Assembly (NCBI GenBank): GCA_902628275.1
Contig: CACOMI010000005.1
Span: 1 to 64,000, forward strand
DNA: 64,000 bases
From: an uncultured Pelagibacteraceae bacterium
GTDB lineage: Bacteria > Pseudomonadota > Alphaproteobacteria > Pelagibacterales > Pelagibacteraceae
Reading direction: 5' to 3'
Numbering within the stretch: position 1 is the first letter of the stretch; each line of letters opens with the position of its first letter. Positions 55,465-63,996 of the stretch are shown one piece after another. The notes beneath the pieces are model-generated. The model ran no database searches. It saw only the letters and a program-made list of their open reading frames with translations, and was not told the DNA's origin. A program made the position numbers and the translations under genes.

Positions 55465-56211
55465 CTAATTCTTCTTTATTTCACCTTTATCTGAATGAAC
55501 GTGATCATGTTTATGTTCATATACAGAAAGAATTTGAGAAGCTTGTTCACCAAATAAGGTTTTATATTCATTGTTTTTAGCAACATCCATTGGTGTACCT
55601 GAACAACAAACGTGACCATTTAAACAAACAACATGATCTGTTGCAGTCATGACTGTATGAAGATCATGAGATATTAATAAAATTCCGCAATTTAGTGTGT
55701 CAGAGATTCTTTTAATTAATTCATATAAAGCAATCTCACCCGTGTAATCAACACCTTGAACTGGTTCATCAAGAACCAATAGTTCTGGCTTTTTGGAAAT
55801 AGCCCTTGCAATTAAAACTCTTTGGAATTCACCACCTGATAAATTTCCTAAGTTTTTATTCTTAAGGTGTATAACTCCAGTTAATTTAAGAGCTTCATCT
55901 ATTGCTTCATCTTTAATATTTTCTGTTAAAAGCATAAAATCATGAACTCTAAGTGGTAGTGTCCAATCAATTGATATTTTTTGAGGAACATAACCAACCT
56001 TGTTTGTGTATTTCTCAACACTTCCTTCTATATTTTTGTAAATCCCTAATGCAATTTTTGCGGTAGTACTTTTTCCAGAACCGTTTGGTCCGATAAGGGT
56101 AACAATTTTTCCTTTTTCAACATTTAGTGAAACTCCCTCCACTAACCATTTATCATTTTGTTTAAAACCAGCGTTATTTAATTTTACTAATGTACTATTT
56201 TCTGAGCTCAT
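55465..56211 (-). CDS. znuC: Zinc ABC transporter ATPase ZnuC
   Basis: 248 residues. Walker A LIGPNGSGKSTTAKIAL, signature LSGGEFQRVLIARAI, Walker B LLVLDEPVQGVDYTGE and the H-loop ISHDLHTVM. A His-rich C-terminal tail (YEHKHDHVHSDKGEIKK) probably binds zinc. First gene of the leftward znuC-znuB-zur-oxidoreductase operon. Confidence 0.95.
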   Translation of the reverse strand: MSSENSTLVKLNNAGFKQNDKWLVEGVSLNVEKGKIVTLIGPNGSGKSTTAKIALGIYKNIEGSVEKYTNKVGYVPQKISIDWTLPLRVHDFMLLTENIKDEAIDEALKLTGVIHLKNKNLGNLSGGEFQRVLIARAISKKPELLVLDEPVQGVDYTGEIALYELIKRISDTLNCGILLISHDLHTVMTATDHVVCLNGHVCCSGTPMDVAKNNEYKTLFGEQASQILSVYEHKHDHVHSDKGEIKKN

Positions 56212-56229
56212 AAATTGCTTGACTTATAA

Positions 56230-56263
56230 ATGTTATATTATTACATACTGTTATATTATAACA
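56230..56263. promoter_or_regulatory. Two palindromes, putative Zur operator
   Basis: In the 71-bp gap between divergent znuC and znuA lie two similar palindromes 18 bp apart. The right one is perfect over 15 bp (TGTTATATTATAACA, 56249-56263). The left one is 17 bp (ATGTTATATTATTACAT, 56230-56246) with one mismatched pair. Shared core GTTATATTAT. This is the expected place for Zur binding controlling both promoters. The call rests on symmetry and context, not on a matched consensus. Confidence 0.75.
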
Positions 56264-56282
56264 ACCAATTAAATTACTTATT

Positions 56283-57335
56283 ATGAAAAATATTAAAAAA
56301 ATACCAATTATATTCTCAATATTATCAATTTTAACATTCTTTACACCAGCTAATGCTGAAATAAAAGTAGTTGCTTCTATTAAACCAATTCATTCATTAG
56401 CCAGTTATTTAATGGACGGTATTGCTAAACCTGATTTAATAGTTGATGGATATGCATCTCCACACGGATTTGCAATGAAACCTTCTCATGCAAAAATGCT
56501 ACAAAATGCTGATTTAATATTTTGGGTTGGTGAAGATTTAGAAAATTTTCTAGAAAAGCCATTGGGTTCAATAGCTAAGAAAGCAGAAAAAATTGAATTA
56601 ATGGAAACTAAAGGATTACAGGTATTAAAATTTAGAGAAAGAAATATTTTTGACGAACATGATCATGACGATCACGGACATGACGATCATGGTAAAAAGG
56701 AAGATGATCATGACGACCATGGACATGATGACCACGGTAAAAAAGAAGATGATCACGACCATGACGATCATGGTAAAAAGGAAGATGATCATGATGATCA
56801 CGGACATGATGATCATGATGGACATGCACATGGTGAATTTGATCCACACTTTTGGTTGGACCCAATTAATGCAAAAGCTATGCTAAATGAAATGGCTGAA
56901 CATTTAATTGAAAATGATCCAAAAAATGAAGCTAAATACAAAAGTAATTTAACTAAAGCTTTACAAGAAATCGATAAACTTACAATTAATGTAATGACAG
57001 ATTTAAGCAGCAGCGTTTCTTCAATTGTATTCCATGATGCTTATCAATATTTTGAGGAAAGATTTAATGTTAAAGTATTAGGTGCATTTACTGTAAATAC
57101 AGATGTAATGCCTGGAGCTGAACAACTTGCTGAAATTAGAGAAATTATCGAGCATGATAAAGTAGCTTGTGTATTCTCAGAGCCTCAGTTCAATCCTGAT
57201 ATTATAAATGCAGTTGCAAAAGATATGAAGATTAAAACTGGAGTACTAGATCCATTAGGAGCAACATTAGACCCAGGTAAGGATCTATATTTCAATTTAA
57301 TTAAAAATATGTCTGCATCTTTCAAAGGCTGCTAA
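56283..57335 (+). CDS. znuA: Zinc ABC transporter substrate-binding protein ZnuA
   Basis: 350 residues with a signal peptide (about 1-25, ending PANA). Periplasmic cluster A-I metal receptor. Zinc ligands fit H61 (YASPHGFAMKPSH), H189 (FDPHFWLDP), a His in IVFHDAYQYF and an acidic residue in VLDPLGATL. Residues 125-183 form a His/Asp-rich loop with 18 histidines made of near repeats of HDDHG and GKKEDDH. The loop is encoded by 56655-56831, where the opposite strand also has open frames that are shadows. Confidence 0.96.
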   Translation: MKNIKKIPIIFSILSILTFFTPANAEIKVVASIKPIHSLASYLMDGIAKPDLIVDGYASPHGFAMKPSHAKMLQNADLIFWVGEDLENFLEKPLGSIAKKAEKIELMETKGLQVLKFRERNIFDEHDHDDHGHDDHGKKEDDHDDHGHDDHGKKEDDHDHDDHGKKEDDHDDHGHDDHDGHAHGEFDPHFWLDPINAKAMLNEMAEHLIENDPKNEAKYKSNLTKALQEIDKLTINVMTDLSSSVSSIVFHDAYQYFEERFNVKVLGAFTVNTDVMPGAEQLAEIREIIEHDKVACVFSEPQFNPDIINAVAKDMKIKTGVLDPLGATLDPGKDLYFNLIKNMSASFKGC

Positions 57336-57366
57336 TTTAAAGGAATAAAAATTAAGATTTTAGTTT

Positions 57367-57411
57367 CCTCTATAATTGTAATAAATTCGTAACAAAAATT
57401 ACATATAGAGG
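57367..57411 (+). promoter_or_regulatory. Inverted repeat over promoter and ribosome binding site
   Basis: CCTCTATA (57367-57374) pairs with TATAGAGG (57404-57411), and GTAAT (57378-57382) with ATTAC (57398-57402), giving a 13-bp imperfect hairpin. The right arm covers part of the Shine-Dalgarno (GAGGAG, 57408-57413) of the gene starting at 57417. The left arm also contains a perfect -10 hexamer TATAAT (57371-57376). It may be a translational switch, an operator, or both; only one can apply to a transcript starting downstream of the -10 box. Confidence 0.4.
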
Positions 57412-57416
57412 AGACT

Positions 57417-57638
57417 ATGTTTATTAAAAAATATCTGAAATGGATTAGTACAGCTCTTGTTTTAACAGGTATATTGTTAACTAATTTAAATATCTACCCT
57501 ATCAATATTTACTTTCATGGTTTGGGAGTTATCGGTTGGACTATCGCAGGATTTTTATCAAAAGATAAGGCTATATTAACTAACTTTGGATTACAAATAC
57601 CATTGTTTGTAATTGGAATTTATAAAATTATTTTCTAA
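57417..57638 (+). CDS. Small membrane protein of the ars-like cluster
   Basis: 73 residues with three hydrophobic segments (about 10-28, 33-47 and 54-72) and a basic start, MFIKKYLKWISTALVLTGI. No family recognised with certainty. Good Shine-Dalgarno GAGGAG 4 nt before the ATG. Its stop overlaps the ATG of the ArsC gene (both at 57638), so the two are translated together; a membrane role in arsenic or metal handling is only inferred from context. Confidence 0.7.
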   Translation: MFIKKYLKWISTALVLTGILLTNLNIYPINIYFHGLGVIGWTIAGFLSKDKAILTNFGLQIPLFVIGIYKIIF

Positions 57639-58072
57639 TGAAAAATATCTTATTCGTTTGTACAGGTAACTCAGCTAGAAGCATAATAGCTGAAAGTATT
57701 ATAAACAACGAATATTCAAATAAATTTAAAGCTTATAGTGCTGGAAGCAATCCAACAGGAAAAATTAATGAAAATATCAAATTATATCTTACTAAAATAA
57801 AAAATTTTAATCTTGAAAATTGTTCTTCAAAAAATTTTGATATATTTTTAAATAAGAAATTTAATATAGATCATGTAATAACAGTGTGTAATAACGCAAA
57901 TAAAGAGGTTTGTCCTGTATGGCCAAATAATAACCAAATTATTCATTGGGATATAGAAGATCCTGTATCAAAATTTCAAAATTCAAATGAAAAACAGATA
58001 AACGAAATTATTAGTGAGACTTACGATATAATAAGTAAAAAAATAGAAATTTTGTTAGAAAATGAAAATTAA
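57638..58072 (+). CDS. arsC: Arsenate reductase ArsC / LMW phosphatase fold
   Basis: 144 residues. The P-loop CTGNSARS (C8-R14) and the redox cysteines C84 and C92 (VCNNANKEVCPVWP) with D108 (DIEDP) are the thioredoxin-coupled arsenate reductase pattern. It would reduce arsenate to arsenite. Overlaps the aquaporin gene by 11 bp. No ArsR is encoded nearby. Confidence 0.92.
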   Translation: MKNILFVCTGNSARSIIAESIINNEYSNKFKAYSAGSNPTGKINENIKLYLTKIKNFNLENCSSKNFDIFLNKKFNIDHVITVCNNANKEVCPVWPNNNQIIHWDIEDPVSKFQNSNEKQINEIISETYDIISKKIEILLENEN

Positions 58073-58712
58073 AAAAAACATACTTATTGGAGAATTTTTA
58101 GGAAGTTGTTTTCTTGTAATGATCATCGTTGGTTCTGGTATAATGGCAGAAAATCTAACAAATGATGATGGTATTAAACTTTTAGCCAATACAATTGCTA
58201 CTGGAGCTGGATTATTTGTTTTAATTACAGCCTTTGCTGATATTTCAGGAGCTCATTTTAATCCTTTTGTAAGTTTAGCGATGTTTTTTAGAAAAAAAAT
58301 TAAAAGCGATCTTTTAAAATATTATATTCCTGCACAAATATCTGGTTGTTTATTTGGAGTAATGTTAGCTAATGTTTTTTTTGAACACGCTATTTTAGAG
58401 TTATCAACTAAAAATAGAGATGGATTGCATATATTTTTTTCAGAAATTATTGCTACCTTTGGTCTGATATTTGTTATTTTTGCAACTTTAAAGGATGGAA
58501 AAACAATAGTAGCGATTAGCGTAGCAACATATATTTCTGCAGGTTATTGGTTTACTTCTTCAACATCTTTTGCAAATCCTGCTGTATCTATAGCTAGAAC
58601 ATTTACTGATTCTTTTACTGGAATTAATTATCTTAATACACCAACCTATATTTTAGCTGAATTTATTGGATTAATTTTAGCAGCGTATATTCTTAAAATT
58701 ATCTATAAATAA
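58062..58712 (+). CDS. MIP-family channel, AqpS-like (possible arsenite efflux)
   Basis: 216 residues with six helices and two half-helices. The second NPA box is intact (SFANPAVSIART, N172-A174, R179); the first is NPF (GAHFNPFVSL, N67-F69). Coupled to ArsC, it could let arsenite out down its gradient, as AqpS does in Sinorhizobium arsenic operons. A glycerol or water facilitator is the alternative. Confidence 0.85.
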   Translation: MKIKKNILIGEFLGSCFLVMIIVGSGIMAENLTNDDGIKLLANTIATGAGLFVLITAFADISGAHFNPFVSLAMFFRKKIKSDLLKYYIPAQISGCLFGVMLANVFFEHAILELSTKNRDGLHIFFSEIIATFGLIFVIFATLKDGKTIVAISVATYISAGYWFTSSTSFANPAVSIARTFTDSFTGINYLNTPTYILAEFIGLILAAYILKIIYK

Positions 58713-58971
58713 CACAACTTATATATGTAAATTATATTAAAATTTTATTTACATAATTTTAAAATATTATAGTAACAGCGAATCCGCATAAGGTTTCTCA
58801 AAATAAAATAATTCACTTATAGACTTCTTTTTAACTTAGACTAAAGATTGATGAATCTTCTCTTTGATTCTCAAATAAATAAATTTAAACGTAGAATTTT
58901 TTACCTTTAACGAATATTTACTTTCTCAAGTCATGAAACGGAACCGAAAACAATAATATATAGGAGAAAAT
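58713..58971. other. 259-bp intergenic stretch
   Basis: Holds an inverted repeat near its start (58724-58755, listed separately) and ends with a good Shine-Dalgarno AGGAGA (58962-58967). No small gene was found on either strand. It must include the promoter of the PiT-like gene, but no clear -35/-10 pair or pho-box-like repeat could be named. Confidence 0.5.
58724..58755. terminator. Weak A+T-rich stem-loop after aquaporin gene
   Basis: TATGTAAAT (58724-58732) pairs with ATTTACATA (58747-58755) across a 14-nt loop. It starts 12 bp after the aquaporin stop. There is no G+C core and no clean T-tract, so termination is uncertain. Confidence 0.3.
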
Positions 58972-59937
58972 ATGGATATGACTTTAGTATACACAGTTAT
59001 AGGGTTTGCCCTAGCTGGATATAGCGTAATCGCTAATGACTCAATTCAAACACTTGGTACCTTTATAGCCTCAAAAAAGAAGTGGTTTAAATGGTATATA
59101 CTAGCTGGATCAGCATCTGCTGTTATGATTTTTGCGTTAGCTTGGGGATGGTATGCGTATGATGGTGATATTTCTTACGGAAGATTAACTAGAATACCTT
59201 ATCAAGAGATTCAATGGTATCATGCAGTAGCACCTGCGATACTGTTATTATTAACAAGAATTGGAATACCGGTATCAACAACCTTTTTAGTTCTTTCAGC
59301 ATTTGCTTCAACTGTAGTGTTAGAAAAAATGTTGTTAAAAAGCGTTGTAGGTTATGGATTAGCAGCAATGGTTGCTTATATAGCCTGGATAGCAGTATCA
59401 AAGTTCATTAATGAAAAATTTGATGAAGTAGATGACAAATGGAGAAGCTTTTGGAGAAATGCTGTTTGGGTTTCTTCAGGTTGGTTATGGTGGGTTTGGT
59501 TATCTCACGATGTAGCTAATATTGCTGTATATTTGCCTAGACAATTAGATTTATCATTACTTTTAATTGTAATGGCTTATTTTACTTCATTATTATTTTA
59601 TATTTTCTACATTCAAGGTGGACCAATTCAAAAAGTTGTTCTTGAAAAAACGGGAACAAGATATGCAAGATCAGCTACAATTATTAACGTAATTTATGCT
59701 GCTGTTTTATTCTACTTCAAAGAGCTCAATGATTTACCTATGTCTACGACATGGGTGTTTGTAGGATTGTTATGTGGTAGAGAACTTGCGATATCAACAA
59801 TGAATAAAGACTATAAATTTAAGTACGTCTTCCCTCTAATTGGTAAAGACTTTCTTAAAATGATTTTTGGATTAAGTGTTTCGGTAGGTATCGTATTAGC
59901 GATCCACTATATAATTATTCCAAATAATTGGTTTTAA
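58972..59937 (+). CDS. PiT-like phosphate/anion permease homologue
   Basis: 321 residues with eight to ten membrane helices. Two inverted halves each carry PiT-like elements: VIANDSIQTLGTFIAS and IPVSTTFLVLSAFAS in the first half, LSHDVANIAVYLPRQ and LPMSTTWVFVGLLCGRE in the second. These match the ND...T and VSTT signatures of the sodium or proton phosphate transporter family (PiT) in degenerate form. It is shorter than typical PiT proteins and has no large central loop. It could be a phosphate transporter or a specialised anion carrier. A stem-loop follows at 59946-59978. Confidence 0.75.
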   Translation: MDMTLVYTVIGFALAGYSVIANDSIQTLGTFIASKKKWFKWYILAGSASAVMIFALAWGWYAYDGDISYGRLTRIPYQEIQWYHAVAPAILLLLTRIGIPVSTTFLVLSAFASTVVLEKMLLKSVVGYGLAAMVAYIAWIAVSKFINEKFDEVDDKWRSFWRNAVWVSSGWLWWVWLSHDVANIAVYLPRQLDLSLLLIVMAYFTSLLFYIFYIQGGPIQKVVLEKTGTRYARSATIINVIYAAVLFYFKELNDLPMSTTWVFVGLLCGRELAISTMNKDYKFKYVFPLIGKDFLKMIFGLSVSVGIVLAIHYIIIPNNWF

Positions 59938-59945
59938 ATTATCTT

Positions 59946-59978
59946 TTTGGGCGTATTATTTAAATTAATACGCCCAAA
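59946..59978 (+). terminator. Strong 13-bp stem-loop terminator candidate
   Basis: TTTGGGCGTATTA (59946-59958) pairs perfectly with TAATACGCCCAAA (59966-59978) across a 7-nt loop. It has a GGGCG/CGCCC core, begins 9 bp after the PiT-like stop, and is the clearest intrinsic terminator-like element in the window. The following tract (TTTATAAAATC) is only partly T-rich. A run of T precedes the stem, so it might also act on the opposite strand. Confidence 0.7.
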
Positions 59979-60040
59979 TTTATAAAATCTTCGTTTAAAA
60001 ATTGAATTTTTTTTAAAAATCAATAAAAGAGTTCATCATC

Positions 60041-60226
60041 ATGAAAAAAAATCGAAAAAAATACGGCTTTTCACAAAAAGAATGGAACAACATGACTCCA
60101 ATTAGAAAATTGGAGAGAAAACTTGATAGAGTTAATCATATAATGGAACTTATAAGAACTGTTGTCCCTATAATGCTATTACTTTTGAATACAATAATTA
60201 TTCTAAAATTATTCAACTATATTTAA
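60041..60226 (+). CDS. Small C-tail-anchored protein, 61 residues
   Basis: Very basic polar N-terminus (MKKNRKKYGFSQKEWNNMTPI), an amphipathic middle (RKLERKLDRVNHIMELIRT) and one C-terminal membrane helix (about 40-60). No family recognised. It ends in a 4-bp overlap with the convergent EamA gene. Coherent composition and spacing suggest a real gene. Confidence 0.6.
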   Translation: MKKNRKKYGFSQKEWNNMTPIRKLERKLDRVNHIMELIRTVVPIMLLLLNTIIILKLFNYI

Positions 60227-61065
60227 AATAGCTTAATCCCAATTACCCCAATTACTATAAGCACAATAGAGATTATTTTTTTAAGATTGATAGTTTCTTT
60301 TAAGAAGAAATAGCCAATAAATATTGAGAAAAAAATACTCGTTTCTCTTAGAGCTGCAACTAGAGGAATTGGAGCCTTTGTGAAGCCCCAAACAACAATT
60401 ACATAGATAATAAAAGATATAGATCCACCAACCCAAAATATCATTTTTGCATCTTTAAAAACCTTTGAAAATATATTTTCATGTTTATTAAGTTTTAAAA
60501 TGATGGGAAAAACTAAAGCACTAAATAAAAAGGAAAAACTAATATAGGATATTGCTGATGCACTTACTCTTGCTCCGTATCCATCAATCAATGAATAAAG
60601 ACCTATAAATGATCCAGTAAGTAATGAGTATTTAATTATCTCAATTTGATTTTGGTTTTTTGAACCAAATAACCCAAGAAACATTATTCCTATACAAATT
60701 AATAATATTGATACTAGAGTTGCTATTTTAAATACAACACCAAGAAATATTATGGAAATTAATGTAGCCAATAAAGGACCAAAGCCTCTGAAAATTGGAT
60801 AGACGTTAGTATAGTCCCCTACCTTGTAAGAATTAAGCATATACCATTGATAACCTTGATGAGCTAACACACTTGCAATTATATACGGCAATGACTCTTT
60901 TCCAGGGAAAGGAAAATATAAAATACAAATTAACGCTAAAGGTATGTGACCTAAAACAATAGCTAGAACTGCGATAGCCTTATCTGGATGATTTTTAACC
61001 ATAGCATTCCAGATGGCATGCATAATAGTTGCTAACAGGATTACAAAAAAGACTGTGGTGTCCAT
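60223..61065 (-). CDS. EamA/DMT-family transporter
   Basis: 280 residues, ten hydrophobic segments in two EamA repeats. Typical elements are LATIMHAIWNAMVKNHPDKA at the start, NVYPIFRGFGPLLATLISI ending repeat 1, and PLVAALRETSIFFSIFIGYFFLKE in repeat 2. Substrate unknown. It follows manC by 7 bp on the same strand. Confidence 0.88.
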   Translation of the reverse strand: MDTTVFFVILLATIMHAIWNAMVKNHPDKAIAVLAIVLGHIPLALICILYFPFPGKESLPYIIASVLAHQGYQWYMLNSYKVGDYTNVYPIFRGFGPLLATLISIIFLGVVFKIATLVSILLICIGIMFLGLFGSKNQNQIEIIKYSLLTGSFIGLYSLIDGYGARVSASAISYISFSFLFSALVFPIILKLNKHENIFSKVFKDAKMIFWVGGSISFIIYVIVVWGFTKAPIPLVAALRETSIFFSIFIGYFFLKETINLKKIISIVLIVIGVIGIKLF

Positions 61066-61072
61066 TATTTAA

Positions 61073-62278
61073 TTATTTTACTCTACCGTAAACGTCTTGG
61101 TATCTTACAATGTCAGTTTCTTTTAATATTGAACCAATCTGAGCCTCAACAATCTTAACTGGTTTGTTTCCAGGATTTTGAACTCTATGAATGGCTTCTA
61201 ATGGTATAAATATGTGTTCTCCAGGTTTTTTAGTAATAATATCCTTATTAAGCGTTATCCTTGCATTTCCTTGTGTGACTAACCAGTGTTCAGCTCTGTG
61301 ATGATGTTTTTGTAAACTTAATATACCCTTTGGTTTTACATATAACTCTTTGATTAAAAACTCTTTACCCTCAAATAAGTTTGTGTATTTACCCCATGGA
61401 CGATGAAAAACATTCTTTTTCTTTATATATCTGTTTTTATTTTTGTTATACATCTTCAAAATTTCTTTCCAACTACCTAGATCTGACCAAGGTATATCTA
61501 GTTTAATCGCATTAATTTTTTTTGTTTTTTCTAAAATTGCATAATCAAAAGATTTTGCTGTAGCTTTTATAAATGAAGCTTTATTTAAGTAATAAGTATT
61601 ATAATTATATTTTGCTTTTTTAACTGCGTTTAAACAATTTTTGTAAGTTTTAGGCTGATATTTTTTAAAATTATTGATAATCGAATCTTTACGAAGATAA
61701 AACATTCCAGAATTCCAATAACCTTTTTTCTTTATAATTTGTTTTGCTTTATCTTGTTTTGGTTTTTCAATAAATCGAATTACTTTATTGATATTTCCTT
61801 TAATTTTTTTAGTTAAAAAATAACCATAATCACTAGTTGGAAATTTAGGTTTAATACCAAAAACAAAAATATTTTCTTCATTAAGTTTTGATTTATTTTT
61901 ATTTATCGCCTTATTAAAAATACTCATTTTTTCAATTAAATGATCTGCTGTAAAAAACATTAAAGGCTGTTCGTCTGGAATATCTTCTATTAAAGCTGTG
62001 CTTAATATTGCTGGGGCTGTATTTCTTTTTGCTGGTTCTACAACAATTTTATATCTATTGATTTTATTTCTTTTTAGATGGAGTTTTACTTGTTTTAAAT
62101 ATTTCTTATTTGTACTTATGATTGGAGCATCATAAATTGAGGCTTTTGTTCTCTCAAGTGTCTTTCCAAGCAAAGTCCAATTACCAAAATCAATAAACTG
62201 TTTTGCTTGATGATTTTTAGAATTTGGCCAAAGTCGAGTTCCAGCACCTCCGCATAAAATAACTGGACGAATTTTCAT
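61073..62278 (-). CDS. manC: Mannose-1-phosphate guanylyltransferase/isomerase
   Basis: 401 residues; makes GDP-mannose for surface glycans. The nucleotidyltransferase motif CGGAGTRLWPNS (9-20) and the FIEKP motif (VIRFIEKPKQDKA) are clear. A C-terminal cupin (from about 290: RPWGKYTNLFEGKEFLIKEL, GILSLQKHHHRAEHW) holds the isomerase metal site QxHxHxxEHW in variant form. It is shorter than the usual ~470 residues, mainly in the middle. ATG 62278 overlaps the ilvD stop by one base. GDP-mannose could serve the glycosyltransferases at 4843-11317. Confidence 0.92.
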   Translation of the reverse strand: MKIRPVILCGGAGTRLWPNSKNHQAKQFIDFGNWTLLGKTLERTKASIYDAPIISTNKKYLKQVKLHLKRNKINRYKIVVEPAKRNTAPAILSTALIEDIPDEQPLMFFTADHLIEKMSIFNKAINKNKSKLNEENIFVFGIKPKFPTSDYGYFLTKKIKGNINKVIRFIEKPKQDKAKQIIKKKGYWNSGMFYLRKDSIINNFKKYQPKTYKNCLNAVKKAKYNYNTYYLNKASFIKATAKSFDYAILEKTKKINAIKLDIPWSDLGSWKEILKMYNKNKNRYIKKKNVFHRPWGKYTNLFEGKEFLIKELYVKPKGILSLQKHHHRAEHWLVTQGNARITLNKDIITKKPGEHIFIPLEAIHRVQNPGNKPVKIVEAQIGSILKETDIVRYQDVYGRVK

Positions 62279-63996
62279 TAAATCTCTGAATAATCCTTAA
62301 CTTCTTTTTTCTTACCTGGATGTGTTGGTGCTCCTAAATATGCTGGTCCAACAGTTTGTGCGTACTTCCATAAAGTACCTGAACCAAAATCTGATTTTCT
62401 AGCTTTCCATTTTCTTTTTCTTACAGCTAATTCTTTTTTAGAAAGTCTGACGTTTATAATTCCTTTTTTGGCATCAATATCAATGATATCTCCAGTGCGT
62501 AAAAGGCCTATAGGACCCCCTAAGGCGGCCTCAGGGCCTACGTGACCCACACAAAAGCCTCTTGTAGCACCAGAGAACCTGCCATCTGTAATAAGAGCTA
62601 CTTTCTCCCCTTTTCCTTGTCCATATATTGCGCCTGTTGTTGATAACATTTCTCTCATACCTGGACCTCCAACTGGTCCTTCGTATCTAATTATAATTAC
62701 ATCACCATCACTATACTTTCTGCTTTGAACAGCTTTCATTGCACTTTCCTCGTTATCAAAGCATCTTGCTTTTCCTGTAAATTGTAATTTTTTAAGTCCA
62801 GCAACTTTAACAATAGCGCCTTCTGGAGCTAAGTTTCCTTTTAATCCAACAACACCACCAGTTGGTGATAATGGATCTTTATAAGATCTCATTACTTTTT
62901 GTTTTGGATTAAATTTAATACCTTTTAAATTTTCCTTCATAGTTTTTCCAGTAACAGTCATACAATCACCATGAATATATCCACCTTCATATAAAGTTTT
63001 TAATAACATTGGAACACCACCTGCTAACCACATATCTTTAGCAACATATTTTCCACCTGGTTTTAAATCTGCAAGATAAGGTGTTCTTTTAAAAATTTTA
63101 GCAACATCCATTAAATCAAATTTAATTCCTGCTTCATTTGCAATAGCTGGTAAATGTAATCCTGCATTTGTAGATCCACCTGTAGCAGCAACCACTGTTG
63201 CAGCATTCTCTAAAGCTTTTTTAGTCACGATATCTCTTGGTTTAATTCCTTTTTTCAAAAGGTTCATAACCATTTTACCACTAGCTTTTGCATATTTATC
63301 TCTTTCTTCATATGGAGCTGGTGTACCAGCAGAATAAGGTAAGGCTAATCCTATAGCTTCAGATACACATGCCATTGTGTTTGCAGTAAATTGTCCACCA
63401 CAAGCACCTGCACTTGGACAAGCAATTAATTCTAATTTTCTTAATTCTGCAGCAGACATTTGGCCAGATGAATGTTTTCCAACCGCTTCAAATACATCTA
63501 CAACAGTTACATCTTTACCTTTGTATCTGCCTGGTAAAATTGATCCACCATATATAAATACACTTGGTACATTTAATCTAACCATCGACATCATTAAACC
63601 TGGCAAAGATTTATCACATCCAGCTATACCTACTAATGCATCATAACAATGACCTCTAACGGTAAGTTCAGCTGAGTCTGCAATTACTTCTCTAGATATC
63701 AATGAAGATTTCATTCCTTCATGTCCCATTGCAATACCATCTGTAACCGTAATTGTACAAAATTCTCTTGGAGTTCCACCATTTGCTCTAACACCCTTTT
63801 TAACTGATTGAGCTTGTCTCATTAGAGCAATGTTACATGGAGCTGCCTCATTCCATGTTGAAACTACTCCAACAAAGGGTTTAGCTACATCTTTTTCAGT
63901 TTCCCCCATAGCATAATAAAACGACCGATGTGGAGCTCTATCCGGACCTAATGATGTGTGTCTACTTGGAAGTTTTTTCTTATTAAATTTAGACAT
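62278..63996 (-). CDS. ilvD: Dihydroxy-acid dehydratase
   Basis: 572 residues, complete. Dehydrates dihydroxy acids in valine, leucine and isoleucine synthesis. Likely cluster cysteines C54 (EAAPCNIAL), C127 (AGCDKSLPG) and C199 ([15 protein letters not shown]) are the set of the [2Fe-2S]-type or [4Fe-4S] IlvD/Edd family. [22 protein letters not shown] and [19 protein letters not shown] are typical. Starts 5 bp from the window end with no visible promoter region. Confidence 0.97.
   Translation of the reverse strand: MSKFNKKKLPSRHTSLGPDRAPHRSFYYAMGETEKDVAKPFVGVVSTWNEAAPCNIALMRQAQSVKKGVRANGGTPREFCTITVTDGIAMGHEGMKSSLISREVIADSAELTVRGHCYDALVGIAGCDKSLPGLMMSMVRLNVPSVFIYGGSILPGRYKGKDVTVVDVFEAVGKHSSGQMSAAELRKLELIACPSAGACGGQFTANTMACVSEAIGLALPYSAGTPAPYEERDKYAKASGKMVMNLLKKGIKPRDIVTKKALENAATVVAATGGSTNAGLHLPAIANEAGIKFDLMDVAKIFKRTPYLADLKPGGKYVAKDMWLAGGVPMLLKTLYEGGYIHGDCMTVTGKTMKENLKGIKFNPKQKVMRSYKDPLSPTGGVVGLKGNLAPEGAIVKVAGLKKLQFTGKARCFDNEESAMKAVQSRKYSDGDVIIIRYEGPVGGPGMREMLSTTGAIYGQGKGEKVALITDGRFSGATRGFCVGHVGPEAALGGPIGLLRTGDIIDIDAKKGIINVRLSKKELAVRKRKWKARKSDFGSGTLWKYAQTVGPAYLGAPTHPGKKKEVKDYSEI

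Noticed and set aside
56625-56886. His- and Met-rich open frames on both strands over the znuA repeat
   Set aside because: They are shadows of the GAT/CAT repeats encoding the His/Asp loop and have no start context or family features.
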